DNA of 64,000 nucleotides from contig NZ_AYMQ01000045.1 in NCBI RefSeq assembly GCF_000633355.1, forward strand, positions 62,001-126,000. The letters run 5' to 3'. The position numbers and the translations under genes are program-made. Origin of the DNA: Serratia sp. H1w (GTDB lineage Bacteria; Pseudomonadota; Gammaproteobacteria; Enterobacterales; Enterobacteriaceae). Below are positions 1 through 9,599 of the stretch, piece by piece. The notes below the pieces were generated by a model, which ran no database searches, was not told the origin of the DNA, and saw only the letters and a program-made list of their open reading frames with translations. The first letter of the stretch is position 1, and every line of letters begins with the position of its first letter.

Positions 1-3000
1 TTGGTGCGCCAATCGCTATACCGGCTTGAGCTGATGGACCCGAACAACCCGGACGTGATTGCGGCGCGTATGCGTTTGGCGCTGCGGCAGGGTAATCAGG
101 TATTGGCGCAGCAACAGTTGGATAAGCTGAAGGGGGTTGCACCGCAATCGTCAGCATTTCGTCAGGCAGAAATGAACATGTTGCTGACCCAGCCGGAAAC
201 CCGCCAGAAACTGCAACAGGCACGCCTGATGGCAACTGCCGGGCGCCTGCCGGAGGCCAAAACCCAGTACGACGAGCTGTTCCATGGCAATCTACCGACG
301 CTCGATCTGGCGGTGGAGTATTGGCGTCTGGTGGCTCGGTTACCCGGCCAGGAACCGGCGGCGATAAAGCAACTACAGGCATTGGATCAGCAATATCCCG
401 GCAACGTTACGTTGCGTATGGCGCTGGCGCAGATGCTGTTCAGCCAGAATAGCGATGCCAAAGCCTACGATCTATTGCAGAGGGTGGCCGCCGATCCCGC
501 AGGCCGTGGTCCAGCCGCGGATTTGTGGCTGGCAAAGGTTAAAGCGCTGCCGGTCAGCCCGCAAAGCGTGGCGGCGTTAAACCGGTTCCTGGGCGTGTTT
601 GAAAGCGGCGAACAGGCACTTAGCGCGCAACAGGAACTGGCTCGGCAGCGGACGCTGTTGTCCGACCCGGCCTATCGTGCGCGCATGGCCGGATTGGCAC
701 AGGTGAACAGCGGCGGCAGCCGTGCGGCGATCCCTGAATTGAAACAAGCGTTAGCTAGTGCGCCCAATGATGCCGAAGTGCTTGGCGCGCTTGGCTTGGC
801 CTATTCCCGCGCGGGTAACCGTCAGCAGGCGCTGAGCCTGTTCCAGCAGGCGCAGAAGGCCGATAAGAATAATTACGACAGCGGCAAGTGGCAGAGCCTG
901 ATCCAAACCACCCGTTACTGGCTGGCGATCGATGCGGGTGACAAGGCGTTGAAGGCCAATAACCTGCCGCTGGCGCAGCAAAAATATCAGCAGGCACGGC
1001 AGATTGATAACAGCGACAGCGATGCGCTGATCGGCTTGGGTGACGTTGCCGTGGCGGGTAAAGATGATGCCGCCGCCGAGCGCTATTATCAGCAGGCCCT
1101 GCGTCTGGATCCGAGTAGCGGCAGCGCGGTGCGCGGGTTGGTGAATATTTACCAACGGCAGTCGCCACAAAAGGCATTGGCCTATCTCAATAGTCTGCCT
1201 CGTGGGCAACAGAACAAGTTACGCAGCACGCTCGATGGGCTGCAACTGGACATGCTCAAGCAGCAGGCCGATGAATTAGCCCAGCGCCAGCAGTGGCCTG
1301 CGGCGGCAGAAAAGTATCGGCAGGCGCACCAGAAGGATCCTGATGACGTCTGGCTGACCTATCACTATGCGCAAACGCTGCGCCAGGCCGGGCAACCGCA
1401 GCAGGCCGACGTGCTGATGCGCCAGCAGGCCGCGAAGAAGCCCGGCGATCCACAACAGGTTTACGCCTATGCGCTCTACCTGGCTGGCAGCGATCGCGAT
1501 AACCAGGCGCTGGCCCAGTTGCATACGGTGCCCAAGGCGCAGTGGAACGACGGTATGCGTGAAATGGCCCAGCGTTTACAGATGCAGGCCACGCTCGATC
1601 ATGCCGAACGGCTGCGTGCTGCCGGTGATGAACCTGCGGCAATCGCCTACCTGCGTCAGCAACCCCCGGCAACGCGTATCGATCTGACCCTGGCCGATTG
1701 GGCGCTGGAGCGGGGAGAGTATGACGCCGCGCTGGCGGATTATCAGCGAGTACGGGTGCGTGAGCCAAATAACCCGGATGCGCGCCTGGGTGAAATCGAG
1801 GCTTATGTGGCGCAAGGTCAGCTGAGTGAGGCTCGCCAACGGCTGCAAACGGCACCGGCACAGCCAGATGAATCGATCAACGGTCAGCGCCGGGTTGCCA
1901 ATGCCTGGCGGGCGGTGGGCGAACCGCAGAAAGCGACCGATATCTTCCAGCAGCTAAAAGTTGCCGCCCAGCAAGAGCCGCCAGGGCAGGTTAAAGCCTT
2001 GGTGTATCGTGATGCCGCCAGGTTGGAGCAGGCGCAACTGCAACCAGAGCCGGTGCAGCAGGATTATCGCCAGGCGATGGTGGCCAGCTGGATTGCGCCA
2101 ACGGTCCCTGCGGATAATGACGGTTACACCCGGCTAACCCGCAATAACGCGACGGATGATTGGTTAAAGCGCGGCATCCGCTCCGATGCCGCCGATCTCT
2201 ATCGCCAACAGGACGTCAGGGTCACGCTCGATCACGACTACTGGCGTTCAAGCGGCACCGGTGGCATCTCGGATTATCAGGCGCATGACACCATGTTGCA
2301 GGTGGATATGCCGCTGTATGACGGCCGGGCGTTCTTGCGTACCGACACCGTCCAACTGAACGCGGGCAGTTTCTCGACCGATAATAACGGCAAGTACTTC
2401 GAAACCTTTGGCACCTGTAATACCCAGGGCTGTAGCGGTGACCAACGACAGAAAACCACCGGCACCAGCGTGGCGGCCGGTTGGGCCAACGACCATTGGC
2501 AAACCGATATCGGCACCACCCCGATGGGATTTGAGGTGGTGGATTGGGTCGGTGGCGTGGCCTATAGCGGCGACTGGAACCACATCGGTTGGACGCTGGG
2601 GGCTTCGCGGCGGCCGGTAACCAGCTCGCTGTTGGCCTTTGGCGGCACCCGCGATCCGAACACTGGCATTACCTGGGGTGGCGTGCGTGCCACCGGCATT
2701 AACCTGAGCGCCAGTTACGACCGTGGTGAAGCCAACGGCGTATGGGCTGATCTCAGTGCTCATCAACTGACTGGCCAGAACGTTGAGGATAACCAGCGTG
2801 AGCGCTTGATGGCCGGCTATTACTACAAGGTGATTAACGAAGATAACCGCCGTGCCACCGTTGGGTTGAGTACCATGCTCTGGCACTATCAGAAGGACTT
2901 GAGCGGTTACTCTCTTGGCCAGGGGGGTTATTACAGCCCGCAGCAATATGTTTCGCTGGCGGTACCGGTGAACTATCGCCAACGCACGGAAAACTGGTCG

Positions 3001-3330
3001 TGGGAAGTGGGGGGCTCGGTGTCGATCTCGCACTCGAAAACCAACGATGAAAAGCGCTATCCTCTGCAAGGGCTGATACCTGATTCTCTGCCAGACAAGG
3101 GCGCGATAGAAAGCGGGGGCTCCTCCTCCGGCGTAGGCTATACGCTGCGCGCTCTGATCGAACGCCGTCTCAGTTCCCATTGGACGCTGGGAGCCGGTAT
3201 CGATATTCAACAGGCCAAAGACTACACGCCTAGCCATGCGTTAATTTATCTGCGTTACTCGCTCGCGGGTTGGCAGGGCGATCTCGATTTGCCACTGCAG
3301 CCGCTGACGCCGTACGCCGACTTTAAGTAA
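1..3330 (+). CDS. bcsC: Cellulose synthase operon protein C, 5' end outside window
   Basis: BcsC is the outer-membrane cellulose exporter: a periplasmic TPR superhelix joined to a C-terminal beta-barrel porin. The visible 1109 residues lack roughly the first 45 of the usual ~1157, including the signal peptide; the first codon here is internal, so the TTG at base 1 is not a start. Residues 1 to about 700 are tandem TPR repeats rich in A, L and Q. From about residue 730, after a DDWLKRGIRSDAADLYRQQ segment, the pattern becomes aromatic and alternating, as in a barrel, ending in PYADFK. The next gene, hmsP, is a c-di-GMP phosphodiesterase, fitting c-di-GMP control of cellulose. The order bcsC-yhjK-dctA-yhjJ matches E. 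coli. Family identity is secure by sequence similarity. Confidence 0.96.
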   Translation: MVRQSLYRLELMDPNNPDVIAARMRLALRQGNQVLAQQQLDKLKGVAPQSSAFRQAEMNMLLTQPETRQKLQQARLMATAGRLPEAKTQYDELFHGNLPTLDLAVEYWRLVARLPGQEPAAIKQLQALDQQYPGNVTLRMALAQMLFSQNSDAKAYDLLQRVAADPAGRGPAADLWLAKVKALPVSPQSVAALNRFLGVFESGEQALSAQQELARQRTLLSDPAYRARMAGLAQVNSGGSRAAIPELKQALASAPNDAEVLGALGLAYSRAGNRQQALSLFQQAQKADKNNYDSGKWQSLIQTTRYWLAIDAGDKALKANNLPLAQQKYQQARQIDNSDSDALIGLGDVAVAGKDDAAAERYYQQALRLDPSSGSAVRGLVNIYQRQSPQKALAYLNSLPRGQQNKLRSTLDGLQLDMLKQQADELAQRQQWPAAAEKYRQAHQKDPDDVWLTYHYAQTLRQAGQPQQADVLMRQQAAKKPGDPQQVYAYALYLAGSDRDNQALAQLHTVPKAQWNDGMREMAQRLQMQATLDHAERLRAAGDEPAAIAYLRQQPPATRIDLTLADWALERGEYDAALADYQRVRVREPNNPDARLGEIEAYVAQGQLSEARQRLQTAPAQPDESINGQRRVANAWRAVGEPQKATDIFQQLKVAAQQEPPGQVKALVYRDAARLEQAQLQPEPVQQDYRQAMVASWIAPTVPADNDGYTRLTRNNATDDWLKRGIRSDAADLYRQQDVRVTLDHDYWRSSGTGGISDYQAHDTMLQVDMPLYDGRAFLRTDTVQLNAGSFSTDNNGKYFETFGTCNTQGCSGDQRQKTTGTSVAAGWANDHWQTDIGTTPMGFEVVDWVGGVAYSGDWNHIGWTLGASRRPVTSSLLAFGGTRDPNTGITWGGVRATGINLSASYDRGEANGVWADLSAHQLTGQNVEDNQRERLMAGYYYKVINEDNRRATVGLSTMLWHYQKDLSGYSLGQGGYYSPQQYVSLAVPVNYRQRTENWSWEVGGSVSISHSKTNDEKRYPLQGLIPDSLPDKGAIESGGSSSGVGYTLRALIERRLSSHWTLGAGIDIQQAKDYTPSHALIYLRYSLAGWQGDLDLPLQPLTPYADFK

Positions 3331-3358
3331 TCTTAAATTGGTCGATTCATGGTGTCGC

Positions 3359-3385
3359 CCACAGGGTTGTTTTGCTACCCTGTGG
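3359..3385 (+). terminator. Stem-loop after bcsC
   Basis: A perfect 9-bp inverted repeat (CCACAGGGT / ACCCTGTGG) with a 9-base loop lies 28 bases after the bcsC stop. No good T-tract follows, so it may be a weak terminator or an mRNA 3'-end stabiliser. The rest of the gap up to hmsP shows no gene. Confidence 0.45.
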
Positions 3386-3615
3386 CTATTCCGGTTCGGA
3401 TAATACCGAAACCCGTGCTTTTCCTGCTGTTGACAAGCGGTTGATAAGGCAAAGGCGCGGGGCAATCGAGTATACTCAAGCCGCTTATCCAGCAAGCAAT
3501 ATTTCCCTTTACCCCGGTTCTTTTTTTGTAGCAGAGACTGGGGTGAGAAGCGTCACCTTAAGCACGGCGCTGCACCATCCGGCATTTTTTCAGTTAACTC
3601 TAGGGGAGCAGGTTT

Positions 3616-5628
3616 TTGCGGGTCAGGCGTTCGTTAACGATTAAGCAGATGGCGGCGGTGTCTGGTGTGGCGCTGGTGACGATCTGTATCTTCATCGTGA
3701 TCCAGTTATTCCACTTTGTGCAGCAGCGCAGGGATGACTACGTCCAGCAATTGGAGAATGTGGCTCACGCCGTACGCCAAGCCCTGTCAGAAGCGGTGTT
3801 GCGCATGGATGTGCCAGAAACCAAACGCGTACTCAATGGCCTGCGGCCGGTGGGGATCCTCACCCGGGCAGATATCGTCCTGCCGAACGAGTTTCAGGCG
3901 TTGCACGCCGATTTCCCGCCGGAACGCCCAGTTCCCGCATTAGTGGCGCGTATTTTTGAGCTGCCGGTACAGATTTCAGTGCCGCTCTATTCGATTGAAC
4001 GGGTGCCGGCCAATCCTCAGCCGCTGGCTTATCTGGTGTTGCAGGCCGATTCGTACCGCATGTATCAGTTTATCCTCAGCACGCTGTCGACCATGTTGTC
4101 GACCTACCTGCTGTTGGCACTGATCCTGTCGGTTGCCGTGAGTTGGTGCATGAACCGGCTACTGGTTTATCCGTTGCGCGCCATGGCGCGTGAGCTGCAA
4201 AATATCTCTGCAGAAGATATCCCATACCACCAATTGACGCTGCCTAGCCAACATCAGGACGACGAATTAGGCTTGTTGGTGCGTAATTACAACCGCAACC
4301 ATCAAGCGCTGGCCAAGGCGCATACCGCCATGAGCCGCCTGAGCACCCATCACTCGATTACCGAATTGCCTAATCCGGCGTTGTTTACCGCACTGCTTGA
4401 ACAGCATATTGCTACCAGCATGCGGCCACCGCGCTTTAACCTGCTGGTGGTGGGTATCGAAACCCTGCATGAAGCCTCCGGCGTGTTGAACCCCTCAATG
4501 CGTGAGGCACTGTTGCTGGCGTTGGCGAAAAAACTGCGTCAGGTCATCGGTGTGGACTGCGTGCTGGCTCAGTTGAGCAACGCCGAGTTTGCCATCCTGG
4601 CGAAAAATATCGAACAGCCCCTTCACGCCATGCAACTGGCCAGAAAAGTGATGGCGGCCATCAATGCGCCGTTGAACCTGCAACAGAAGATGCCGCTGCG
4701 GCCAAGTGCCAGTATCGGCATTGCCCATTACCCCAATCCAGGGGAGAGTGCGGAGCAACTGCTGCGCAGCGCTACCTCGGCCATGATGTCGGCGCATCGT
4801 GAGGGTAAAAACCAGATCCTGTTCTTCGAGCCTTGCCTGACCGAAAAAACCCAAAAGCGCCTGACGCAGGAAAGCGAGATCCTGCAAGCCATAGAGCAAC
4901 GCCAGTTTATGTTGTTCCTGCAGCCTCAGTGGGATATGCAAACCTGCGAAGTGACCGGCGCGGAAGCGTTGTTGCGTTGGCAACTGCCCGATGGCCAGAT
5001 CATTCTCCCGGCGGAGGTGATCCCGCTGGCGGAAGAGTTGGGCGTAATGGTGCCTCTCGGTAACTGGGTGCTGGAAGAGTCATGTCGTATTCTGGCCGCG
5101 TGGCAATCCCAGGGCATCACGTTGCCGCTGGCGGTCAATATTTCGGCGCTCCAGTTGCAGCATAAAGACTTTGTGCCTCACCTGAAGCGGCAGTTGGACG
5201 AGCAGCAGATCGACCCACGTAAACTGTTGCTGGAAATCACCGAGACGGTGCGGATCCACGACCTCGATCGGGCGCTGGAATTGCTCCGTGAATTGCACGA
5301 CTTAGGCGTGTCGATTGCCCTGGATGACTTTGGTATGGGCTATGCCAGCCTGCATTATCTCAATCGCCTGAAATCCCTGCCGATCGATCTGATTAAAATC
5401 GACAAGAGCTTTATTGATGGGTTGCCAGAGGATGATGCGATGGCGCGGATCGTCAGCTCGATTTCCGAGGTGCTTCACCTGCCGGTGATGGCGGAAGGGG
5501 TGGAAACCGAGGCGCAGCGAGACTGGTTGCTACAGCACGGCATTCGCATTGGCCAGGGCTTCCTGTTTGCCAAACCTTTGCCCCGTGAGGCGTTTGAAGC
5601 GCAGTTTGCCCCTGTTACCAAAGCGTGA
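3616..5628 (+). CDS. hmsP: Biofilm regulator HmsP, GGDEF/EAL phosphodiesterase
   Basis: This is an inner-membrane c-di-GMP phosphodiesterase (HmsP of Yersinia, YhjK/PdeK of E. coli) that lowers c-di-GMP and so limits exopolysaccharide. The TTG start is chosen because AGGGGAG lies 7 bases upstream and the protein then begins MRVRRSLTIKQM followed at once by a membrane segment (about 9-33). A second membrane segment is at about 150-178, followed by a HAMP-like linker. The GGDEF domain (about 245-400) is degenerate: the signature site reads SNAEF near residue 320, so cyclase activity is not expected. The EAL domain (about 415-660) is intact, with EALLRW near 449, DDFGMGYASL and KIDKSFIDGL. It lies downstream of bcsC with its own leader. 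Confidence 0.94.
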   Translation: MRVRRSLTIKQMAAVSGVALVTICIFIVIQLFHFVQQRRDDYVQQLENVAHAVRQALSEAVLRMDVPETKRVLNGLRPVGILTRADIVLPNEFQALHADFPPERPVPALVARIFELPVQISVPLYSIERVPANPQPLAYLVLQADSYRMYQFILSTLSTMLSTYLLLALILSVAVSWCMNRLLVYPLRAMARELQNISAEDIPYHQLTLPSQHQDDELGLLVRNYNRNHQALAKAHTAMSRLSTHHSITELPNPALFTALLEQHIATSMRPPRFNLLVVGIETLHEASGVLNPSMREALLLALAKKLRQVIGVDCVLAQLSNAEFAILAKNIEQPLHAMQLARKVMAAINAPLNLQQKMPLRPSASIGIAHYPNPGESAEQLLRSATSAMMSAHREGKNQILFFEPCLTEKTQKRLTQESEILQAIEQRQFMLFLQPQWDMQTCEVTGAEALLRWQLPDGQIILPAEVIPLAEELGVMVPLGNWVLEESCRILAAWQSQGITLPLAVNISALQLQHKDFVPHLKRQLDEQQIDPRKLLLEITETVRIHDLDRALELLRELHDLGVSIALDDFGMGYASLHYLNRLKSLPIDLIKIDKSFIDGLPEDDAMARIVSSISEVLHLPVMAEGVETEAQRDWLLQHGIRIGQGFLFAKPLPREAFEAQFAPVTKA

Positions 5629-5931
5629 TTTGAATTTTCTGTCGCTGAATTTTTATCTTCCCGCCGGTACTTTTGCCGCGGGAGATCCCCAGCTCGTCCC
5701 CCTTCTTTATGGCTACCTATTCTGAGTTAATGCAAAGAAAAGCTTACGTAACGCCGGAACTTGTACACTGACTGACGCGTTTCAGCTCTTAAATTCACAC
5801 CAACATGCCTTGATTACGACAACAAGTTATTTCCATGTTGTTATGGGGGTGTTATTTTCCGCGCAAGCGAAAATACAGGATGGACGATTGATTGCCCGCC
5901 TGCCGCGTTGTCTCCCCCAAAGGATGTGCAT
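5629..5931. other. Gap hmsP-dctA, 303 bases
   Basis: No gene is seen. A 6-bp inverted repeat (TCCCGC / GCGGGA, 5659-5683) may end hmsP transcripts. A perfect 7-bp inverted repeat TATTTTC / GAAAATA with a 9-base loop lies at 5853-5875, in the likely 5' leader of dctA, and could be an operator or a leader hairpin. I could not place a convincing promoter or CRP site. Confidence 0.4.
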
Positions 5932-7224
5932 ATGAAAACAACTATATTTAAGAGCCTCTATTTTCAGGTATTAACAGCGATTACGCTGGGGATCCTGCTT
6001 GGCCATTTCTACCCTGACCTTGGTGCCCAGATGAAACCCCTGGGTGATGGATTTGTTAAATTAATCAAAATGATTATCGCTCCGGTGATTTTCTGTACCG
6101 TGGTGACCGGCATCGCGGGCATGGAAAGCATGAAGGCCGTGGGCCGTACCGGGGCGATTGCCCTGCTGTACTTTGAGATTGTCAGTACCATTGCGCTGCT
6201 GATCGGTCTGGTCATAGTTAACGTGGTGCAGCCGGGCGCCGGGATGAACGTCGATGCGGGAACGCTGGATGCCAAAGCGGTGGCCGTATATGCCGAGCAG
6301 GCTTCTCAGCAGGGCATCGTGCCATTCCTGCTGGATATTATCCCGGGTAGCGTAGTTGGCGCCTTTGCTAGCGGTAACATCCTGCAGGTGCTGTTGTTTG
6401 CGGTACTGTTCGGTTTTGCTCTGCATCGCCTGGGTGAGAAAGGCCAGGTGATCTTTAACGTCATCGACAGCTTCTCCCGCGTGATTTTCGGCATCATCAA
6501 TATGATCATGCGCCTGGCGCCGCTGGGGGCCTTTGGTGCCATGGCGTTCACCATCGGTAAATACGGTGTAGGCACCCTGCTACAACTGGGCCAGCTGATT
6601 GTCTGCTTCTATATTACCTGCGTGCTGTTTGTGGTGGTGGTACTCGGCTCGATTGCCCGCTACAACGGCTTCAACATCTTCAAATTTATCCGCTATATCA
6701 AAGAAGAACTGCTGATCGTACTGGGCACCTCGTCTTCCGAATCGGTGCTGCCACGCATGCTCGATAAAATGGAGAATCTGGGGTGCAAGAAATCGGTGGT
6801 GGGGTTAGTCATCCCAACCGGTTACTCGTTCAACCTTGACGGTACTTCAATCTATCTGACAATGGCCGCGGTGTTTATCGCCCAGGCGACCAACACCCAT
6901 ATGGACATCATGCATCAGGTGACGTTGCTGGTGGTGTTGCTGCTCTCCTCTAAAGGGGCTGCAGGGGTGACCGGCAGTGGCTTTATCGTACTGGCAGCGA
7001 CCATTTCGGCGGTAGGGCATTTACCGCTGGCCGGCCTGGCGCTGATCCTCGGTATCGACCGCTTTATGTCCGAAGCCCGTGCCTTGACCAACCTGGTCGG
7101 TAACGGTGTAGCGACGGTAGTGGTAGCCAAATGGTGTAACCAACTGGACGAAAAGCAGCTGCAAGACGTGCTGAACAACAGGGCAGATAAGGTTTCTGCT
7201 GACAAAAAGCTGCCTTCTGCCTGA
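5932..7224 (+). CDS. dctA: C4-dicarboxylate transporter DctA
   Basis: DctA is an inner-membrane symporter of the DAACS (glutamate transporter) family that takes up succinate, fumarate, malate and aspartate aerobically. At 430 residues it is close to the E. coli protein (428). The ATG at 5932 is preferred to an upstream in-frame TTG at 5908 because AAGGA precedes it at good spacing and the product then starts [20 protein letters not shown], the family N-terminus. The serine-rich hairpin motif [11 protein letters not shown] is near residue 267 and is followed by the typical [18 protein letters not shown] transport motif. In E. coli it is controlled by DcuSR and CRP; no such site could be assigned here. 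Confidence 0.97.
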   Translation: MKTTIFKSLYFQVLTAITLGILLGHFYPDLGAQMKPLGDGFVKLIKMIIAPVIFCTVVTGIAGMESMKAVGRTGAIALLYFEIVSTIALLIGLVIVNVVQPGAGMNVDAGTLDAKAVAVYAEQASQQGIVPFLLDIIPGSVVGAFASGNILQVLLFAVLFGFALHRLGEKGQVIFNVIDSFSRVIFGIINMIMRLAPLGAFGAMAFTIGKYGVGTLLQLGQLIVCFYITCVLFVVVVLGSIARYNGFNIFKFIRYIKEELLIVLGTSSSESVLPRMLDKMENLGCKKSVVGLVIPTGYSFNLDGTSIYLTMAAVFIAQATNTHMDIMHQVTLLVVLLLSSKGAAGVTGSGFIVLAATISAVGHLPLAGLALILGIDRFMSEARALTNLVGNGVATVVVAKWCNQLDEKQLQDVLNNRADKVSADKKLPSA

Positions 7225-7242
7225 TTCTTTTTCCTCCCTTGT

Positions 7243-7268
7243 GTATCGGCTGCAGCCGCAGCCGATAC
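7243..7268 (+). terminator. Stem-loop after dctA
   Basis: A perfect 9-bp inverted repeat (GTATCGGCT / AGCCGATAC, 8-base loop) starts 18 bases after the dctA stop codon. There is no T-tract, but position and stability suggest a transcript end. Confidence 0.5.
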
Positions 7269-7480
7269 CATTTCCGCTTGCTTATTGCTCATTTTTTCTC
7301 CATAACACCCTACCGGCTATTATTTTTCACTGTGATGAGTGACATCCGCAAAGGCGCGCGGTCTAACAGAATGGTACACTTTGCGCTTTCCACCCTACGG
7401 TGAAACTCAGGGTGTGATTGTTGCTGTGCCACGCACAGTTCAGGCCGTACTCGTCGTCATCGTGGCGAGACGCAGCCTTA

Positions 7481-7499
7481 TATTCCATTGACTGGAATA
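7481..7499. promoter_or_regulatory. Palindrome over possible yhjJ -35 element
   Basis: TATTCCA-TTGAC-TGGAATA is a perfect 7-bp dyad whose centre is part of a possible -35 hexamer (TTGACT, 7488-7493). Its place about 50 bases before the yhjJ start fits an operator. The protein that would bind it is unknown to me. Confidence 0.35.
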
Positions 7500-7544
7500 C
7501 CTTATTCGCATAAAAAATTGGCTAGTCATTAAGTAGGGGTTCAC

Positions 7545-9041
7545 ATGCAGGGCACCAGAATTCGTCTTTTAGTGGGTGGGCTGCTGTTGGTTGCGGCCAA
7601 CGGCAGTGTGCACGCTGAAGCGCTACAACCTGATCCTGCCTGGCAGCAGGGGCAGTTGAATAACGGGTTCTCTTGGCAGATCCTGGATACACCACAGCGC
7701 CCGAGCGATCGCGTTGAGTTACGGTTGATGGTCAATACCGGATCGCTGGTGGAGTCTTCCCAGAAGATCGGTTTTGCCCATCTGTTGCCGCGTATTGCGA
7801 TTACGCGCAGCGAGAGTTTTACCCAGCCGCAGCTACAGTCGCTGTGGCAACAGAGCGTGGACAGTGAACGGCCATTGCCGCCAGCCATCAGCTCTTATGA
7901 TTTCACCATCTACAACCTGAGCCTGCCCAATAACCGCCCCGATCTGTTGAAAGAGGCGCTGGCCTGGCTGGCGGATACCACGGGCAAGTTGGCTATCGAT
8001 GAGCCAACGGTAGAAGCGGTGATGAACGCCAATATGGATCCGATCGGCACCTTCCCGCCGAATCCCAAAGACACCTGGTGGCGTTATCGCCTGAAAGGCT
8101 CAACGCTGCTGGCACACGATCCGGGTCAGCCGGTCAAGCGGCCGGTCAATATCGAACAGCTGCAGAAGTTTTATCAGCAGTGGTATACCCCGGACGTCAT
8201 GACGCTGTACGTCGTGGGTAAAGTCGATAGCCGTAGCCTGAGTGAGCAGATCAACAAGGCGTTCTCGCCTCTGCAAGGTAAGCGCGAGACACCGGCAACC
8301 ATGCCAACTCTGACGCCATTGCCGCCGCAGCCGGTCAGCCTGATCAGCGATCAGGTAAAGCAGGATACGCTGTCGATCATGTGGGATACGCCATGGCATC
8401 CGATCCGCGATTCGCAAAGCCTGAGCCGTTACTGGCGCAGTGATATGGCCCGTGAAGCCCTGTTCTGGCACATTCAGCAGGTGCTGCAAAAGAGCGATCA
8501 GAAAAATATCAAGCTGGGCTTCGACTGCCGGGTGCAGTATCAACGTGCCCAGTGTGCGATCCATCTGAACTCACCGAATGACAACCTGAACAACGGCCTG
8601 GCGTTTATTGCCCGCGAATTGGCCAATGTGCGTAATAACGGTCTGTCTCAGGATGAGTTTAACGCCCTGCTGGCACAGAAGACCGATCAGTTGAGCAAAC
8701 TGTTTGCCACCTATGCCCGCACCGATACCGACGTGCTGATGAGCCAGCGTCTGCGTTCACAGCAGAGTGGTGTGGTGGATATTGCTCCCGAGCAATACCA
8801 GAAGCTGCGTCAGGCCTTCTTGTCGTCGCTGACGCTGGAATCGCTGAATCAGGAACTGAAGCTGCAACTGTCGCAGGATGCCACCTTGGTGCTGTTACAG
8901 CCTAAGGGGGAGCCGGAGATGAACATGAAGCAGTTGCAGGAAACCTACAACGGCATCATGACGCCAGCACCAGCCGTGGTGAGTGAAGAGCCAAAGCCGG
9001 CTGATGCGACTCCAGCGGCACCGGAAACCAGCGCCCAGTAA
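7545..9041 (+). CDS. yhjJ: YhjJ, zinc-site-less M16 peptidase family protein
   Basis: This is a predicted periplasmic protein of the insulinase/pitrilysin (M16) family, function unknown. The start ATG follows GTAGGGGTTCAC. The first 24 residues form a signal peptide (hydrophobic LLVGGLLLVAA, cleavage after VHA). At the place of the zinc-binding HxxEH (about residues 79-83) the sequence reads HLLPR, so the catalytic glutamate and second histidine are missing and peptidase activity is not expected. The C-terminus is a low-complexity P/A/E/T tail. At 498 residues it has the usual E. coli YhjJ length. It may be a scaffold or a chaperone-like binding protein; that is inference. Confidence 0.9.
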   Translation: MQGTRIRLLVGGLLLVAANGSVHAEALQPDPAWQQGQLNNGFSWQILDTPQRPSDRVELRLMVNTGSLVESSQKIGFAHLLPRIAITRSESFTQPQLQSLWQQSVDSERPLPPAISSYDFTIYNLSLPNNRPDLLKEALAWLADTTGKLAIDEPTVEAVMNANMDPIGTFPPNPKDTWWRYRLKGSTLLAHDPGQPVKRPVNIEQLQKFYQQWYTPDVMTLYVVGKVDSRSLSEQINKAFSPLQGKRETPATMPTLTPLPPQPVSLISDQVKQDTLSIMWDTPWHPIRDSQSLSRYWRSDMAREALFWHIQQVLQKSDQKNIKLGFDCRVQYQRAQCAIHLNSPNDNLNNGLAFIARELANVRNNGLSQDEFNALLAQKTDQLSKLFATYARTDTDVLMSQRLRSQQSGVVDIAPEQYQKLRQAFLSSLTLESLNQELKLQLSQDATLVLLQPKGEPEMNMKQLQETYNGIMTPAPAVVSEEPKPADATPAAPETSAQ

Positions 9042-9047
9042 TCACGG

Positions 9048-9070
9048 CCCCTCACCCTTTGGGTGAGGGG
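9048..9070. repeat. REP-like palindrome between yhjJ and ppiC
   Basis: CCCCTCACCC-TTT-GGGTGAGGGG is a perfect 10-bp stem between two converging genes. It shares the CCCCTCACCC arm with the larger repeats at 11638-11872, 32582-32615 and 46619-46759. It may serve as a bidirectional terminator. Confidence 0.7.
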
Positions 9071-9078
9071 AAAATCGC

Positions 9079-9360
9079 TTAACTGCGATACAGCACCTTG
9101 ATGATGTGATAGCCGAACTGGGTTTTCACCGGGCCATAAGGCTTGAGCAACGGGATGCTGAACACTGCCTTATCGAAGGCGGCGACCATGGTTCCCTTGT
9201 TGAATTCACCCAAAGAGCCGCCGTTGCGCTTGGACGGGCAGCTCGAATATTTGCGCGCCAGCGTATCAAAGCTGACGCCGCGCTTGAGTTTAGCCATCAG
9301 CTCGTTTGCCAGCGTTTCGTTATCCACCAGAATGTGCAGGGCACTCGCGGTCTTGGCCAT
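9079..9360 (-). CDS. ppiC: Peptidyl-prolyl cis-trans isomerase C (parvulin)
   Basis: PpiC is a cytoplasmic single-domain parvulin that speeds cis-trans isomerisation of Xaa-Pro bonds. At 93 residues it equals the E. coli length. It begins [13 protein letters not shown] and has the parvulin signatures [25 protein letters not shown] and FGYHIIKVL. It converges on yhjJ with a palindrome in between and is divergent from rep. Confidence 0.96.
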   Translation of the reverse strand: MAKTASALHILVDNETLANELMAKLKRGVSFDTLARKYSSCPSKRNGGSLGEFNKGTMVAAFDKAVFSIPLLKPYGPVKTQFGYHIIKVLYRS

Positions 9361-9407
9361 CGTTTTATCCGTTTAGTCATGAAGAATTCGCCGCATTATA
9401 CCTGTCT

Positions 9408-9531
9408 TACCCTATGAATTTCGAGTTGTAGCTAGGCGACAAGAGCGTAAATCCCCAGGAGCTTATTTTTGATAAGTGACTGGGGTTTATGCTCGCAGGT
9501 AACAACGCTACAACTTGAAAGGCGACGGGTA
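9408..9531. repeat. Miniature inverted-repeat element, long copy
   Basis: This 124-base element lies between ppiC and rep. Its ends are TACCCTATGAATTTCGAG and TTGAAAGGCGACGGGTA. The subterminal sequences GAGTTGTAGC and GCTACAACTT pair with each other. The interior has a further imperfect hairpin around CCCCAG/CTGGGG. A shorter copy of the same ends is at 17017-17072. It looks like a non-autonomous mobile repeat of the type common between enterobacterial genes. No coding capacity. Confidence 0.65.
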
Positions 9532-9599
9532 TAAATCTGGTCGGCGCTTTCTGCTACAATTCATCCCCCCAGCACACCACTATTGAGCAATAAAACGCC

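Larger units (their letters stand above)
7225..7544. other. Gap dctA-yhjJ, 320 bases
   Basis: This gap holds the dctA stem-loop (7243-7268), a short perfect hairpin CTGTGC-CAC-GCACAG near 7430, the palindrome at 7481-7499 and a possible promoter TTGACT-N17-TAAAAA (7488-7516) for yhjJ. No gene is supported. Confidence 0.4.

Noticed and set aside
2248-3237. 329-codon frame on the minus strand inside bcsC
   Set aside because: It is antisense to the conserved beta-barrel part of BcsC, shows no domain pattern, and arises from the GC-rich codon bias of bcsC.
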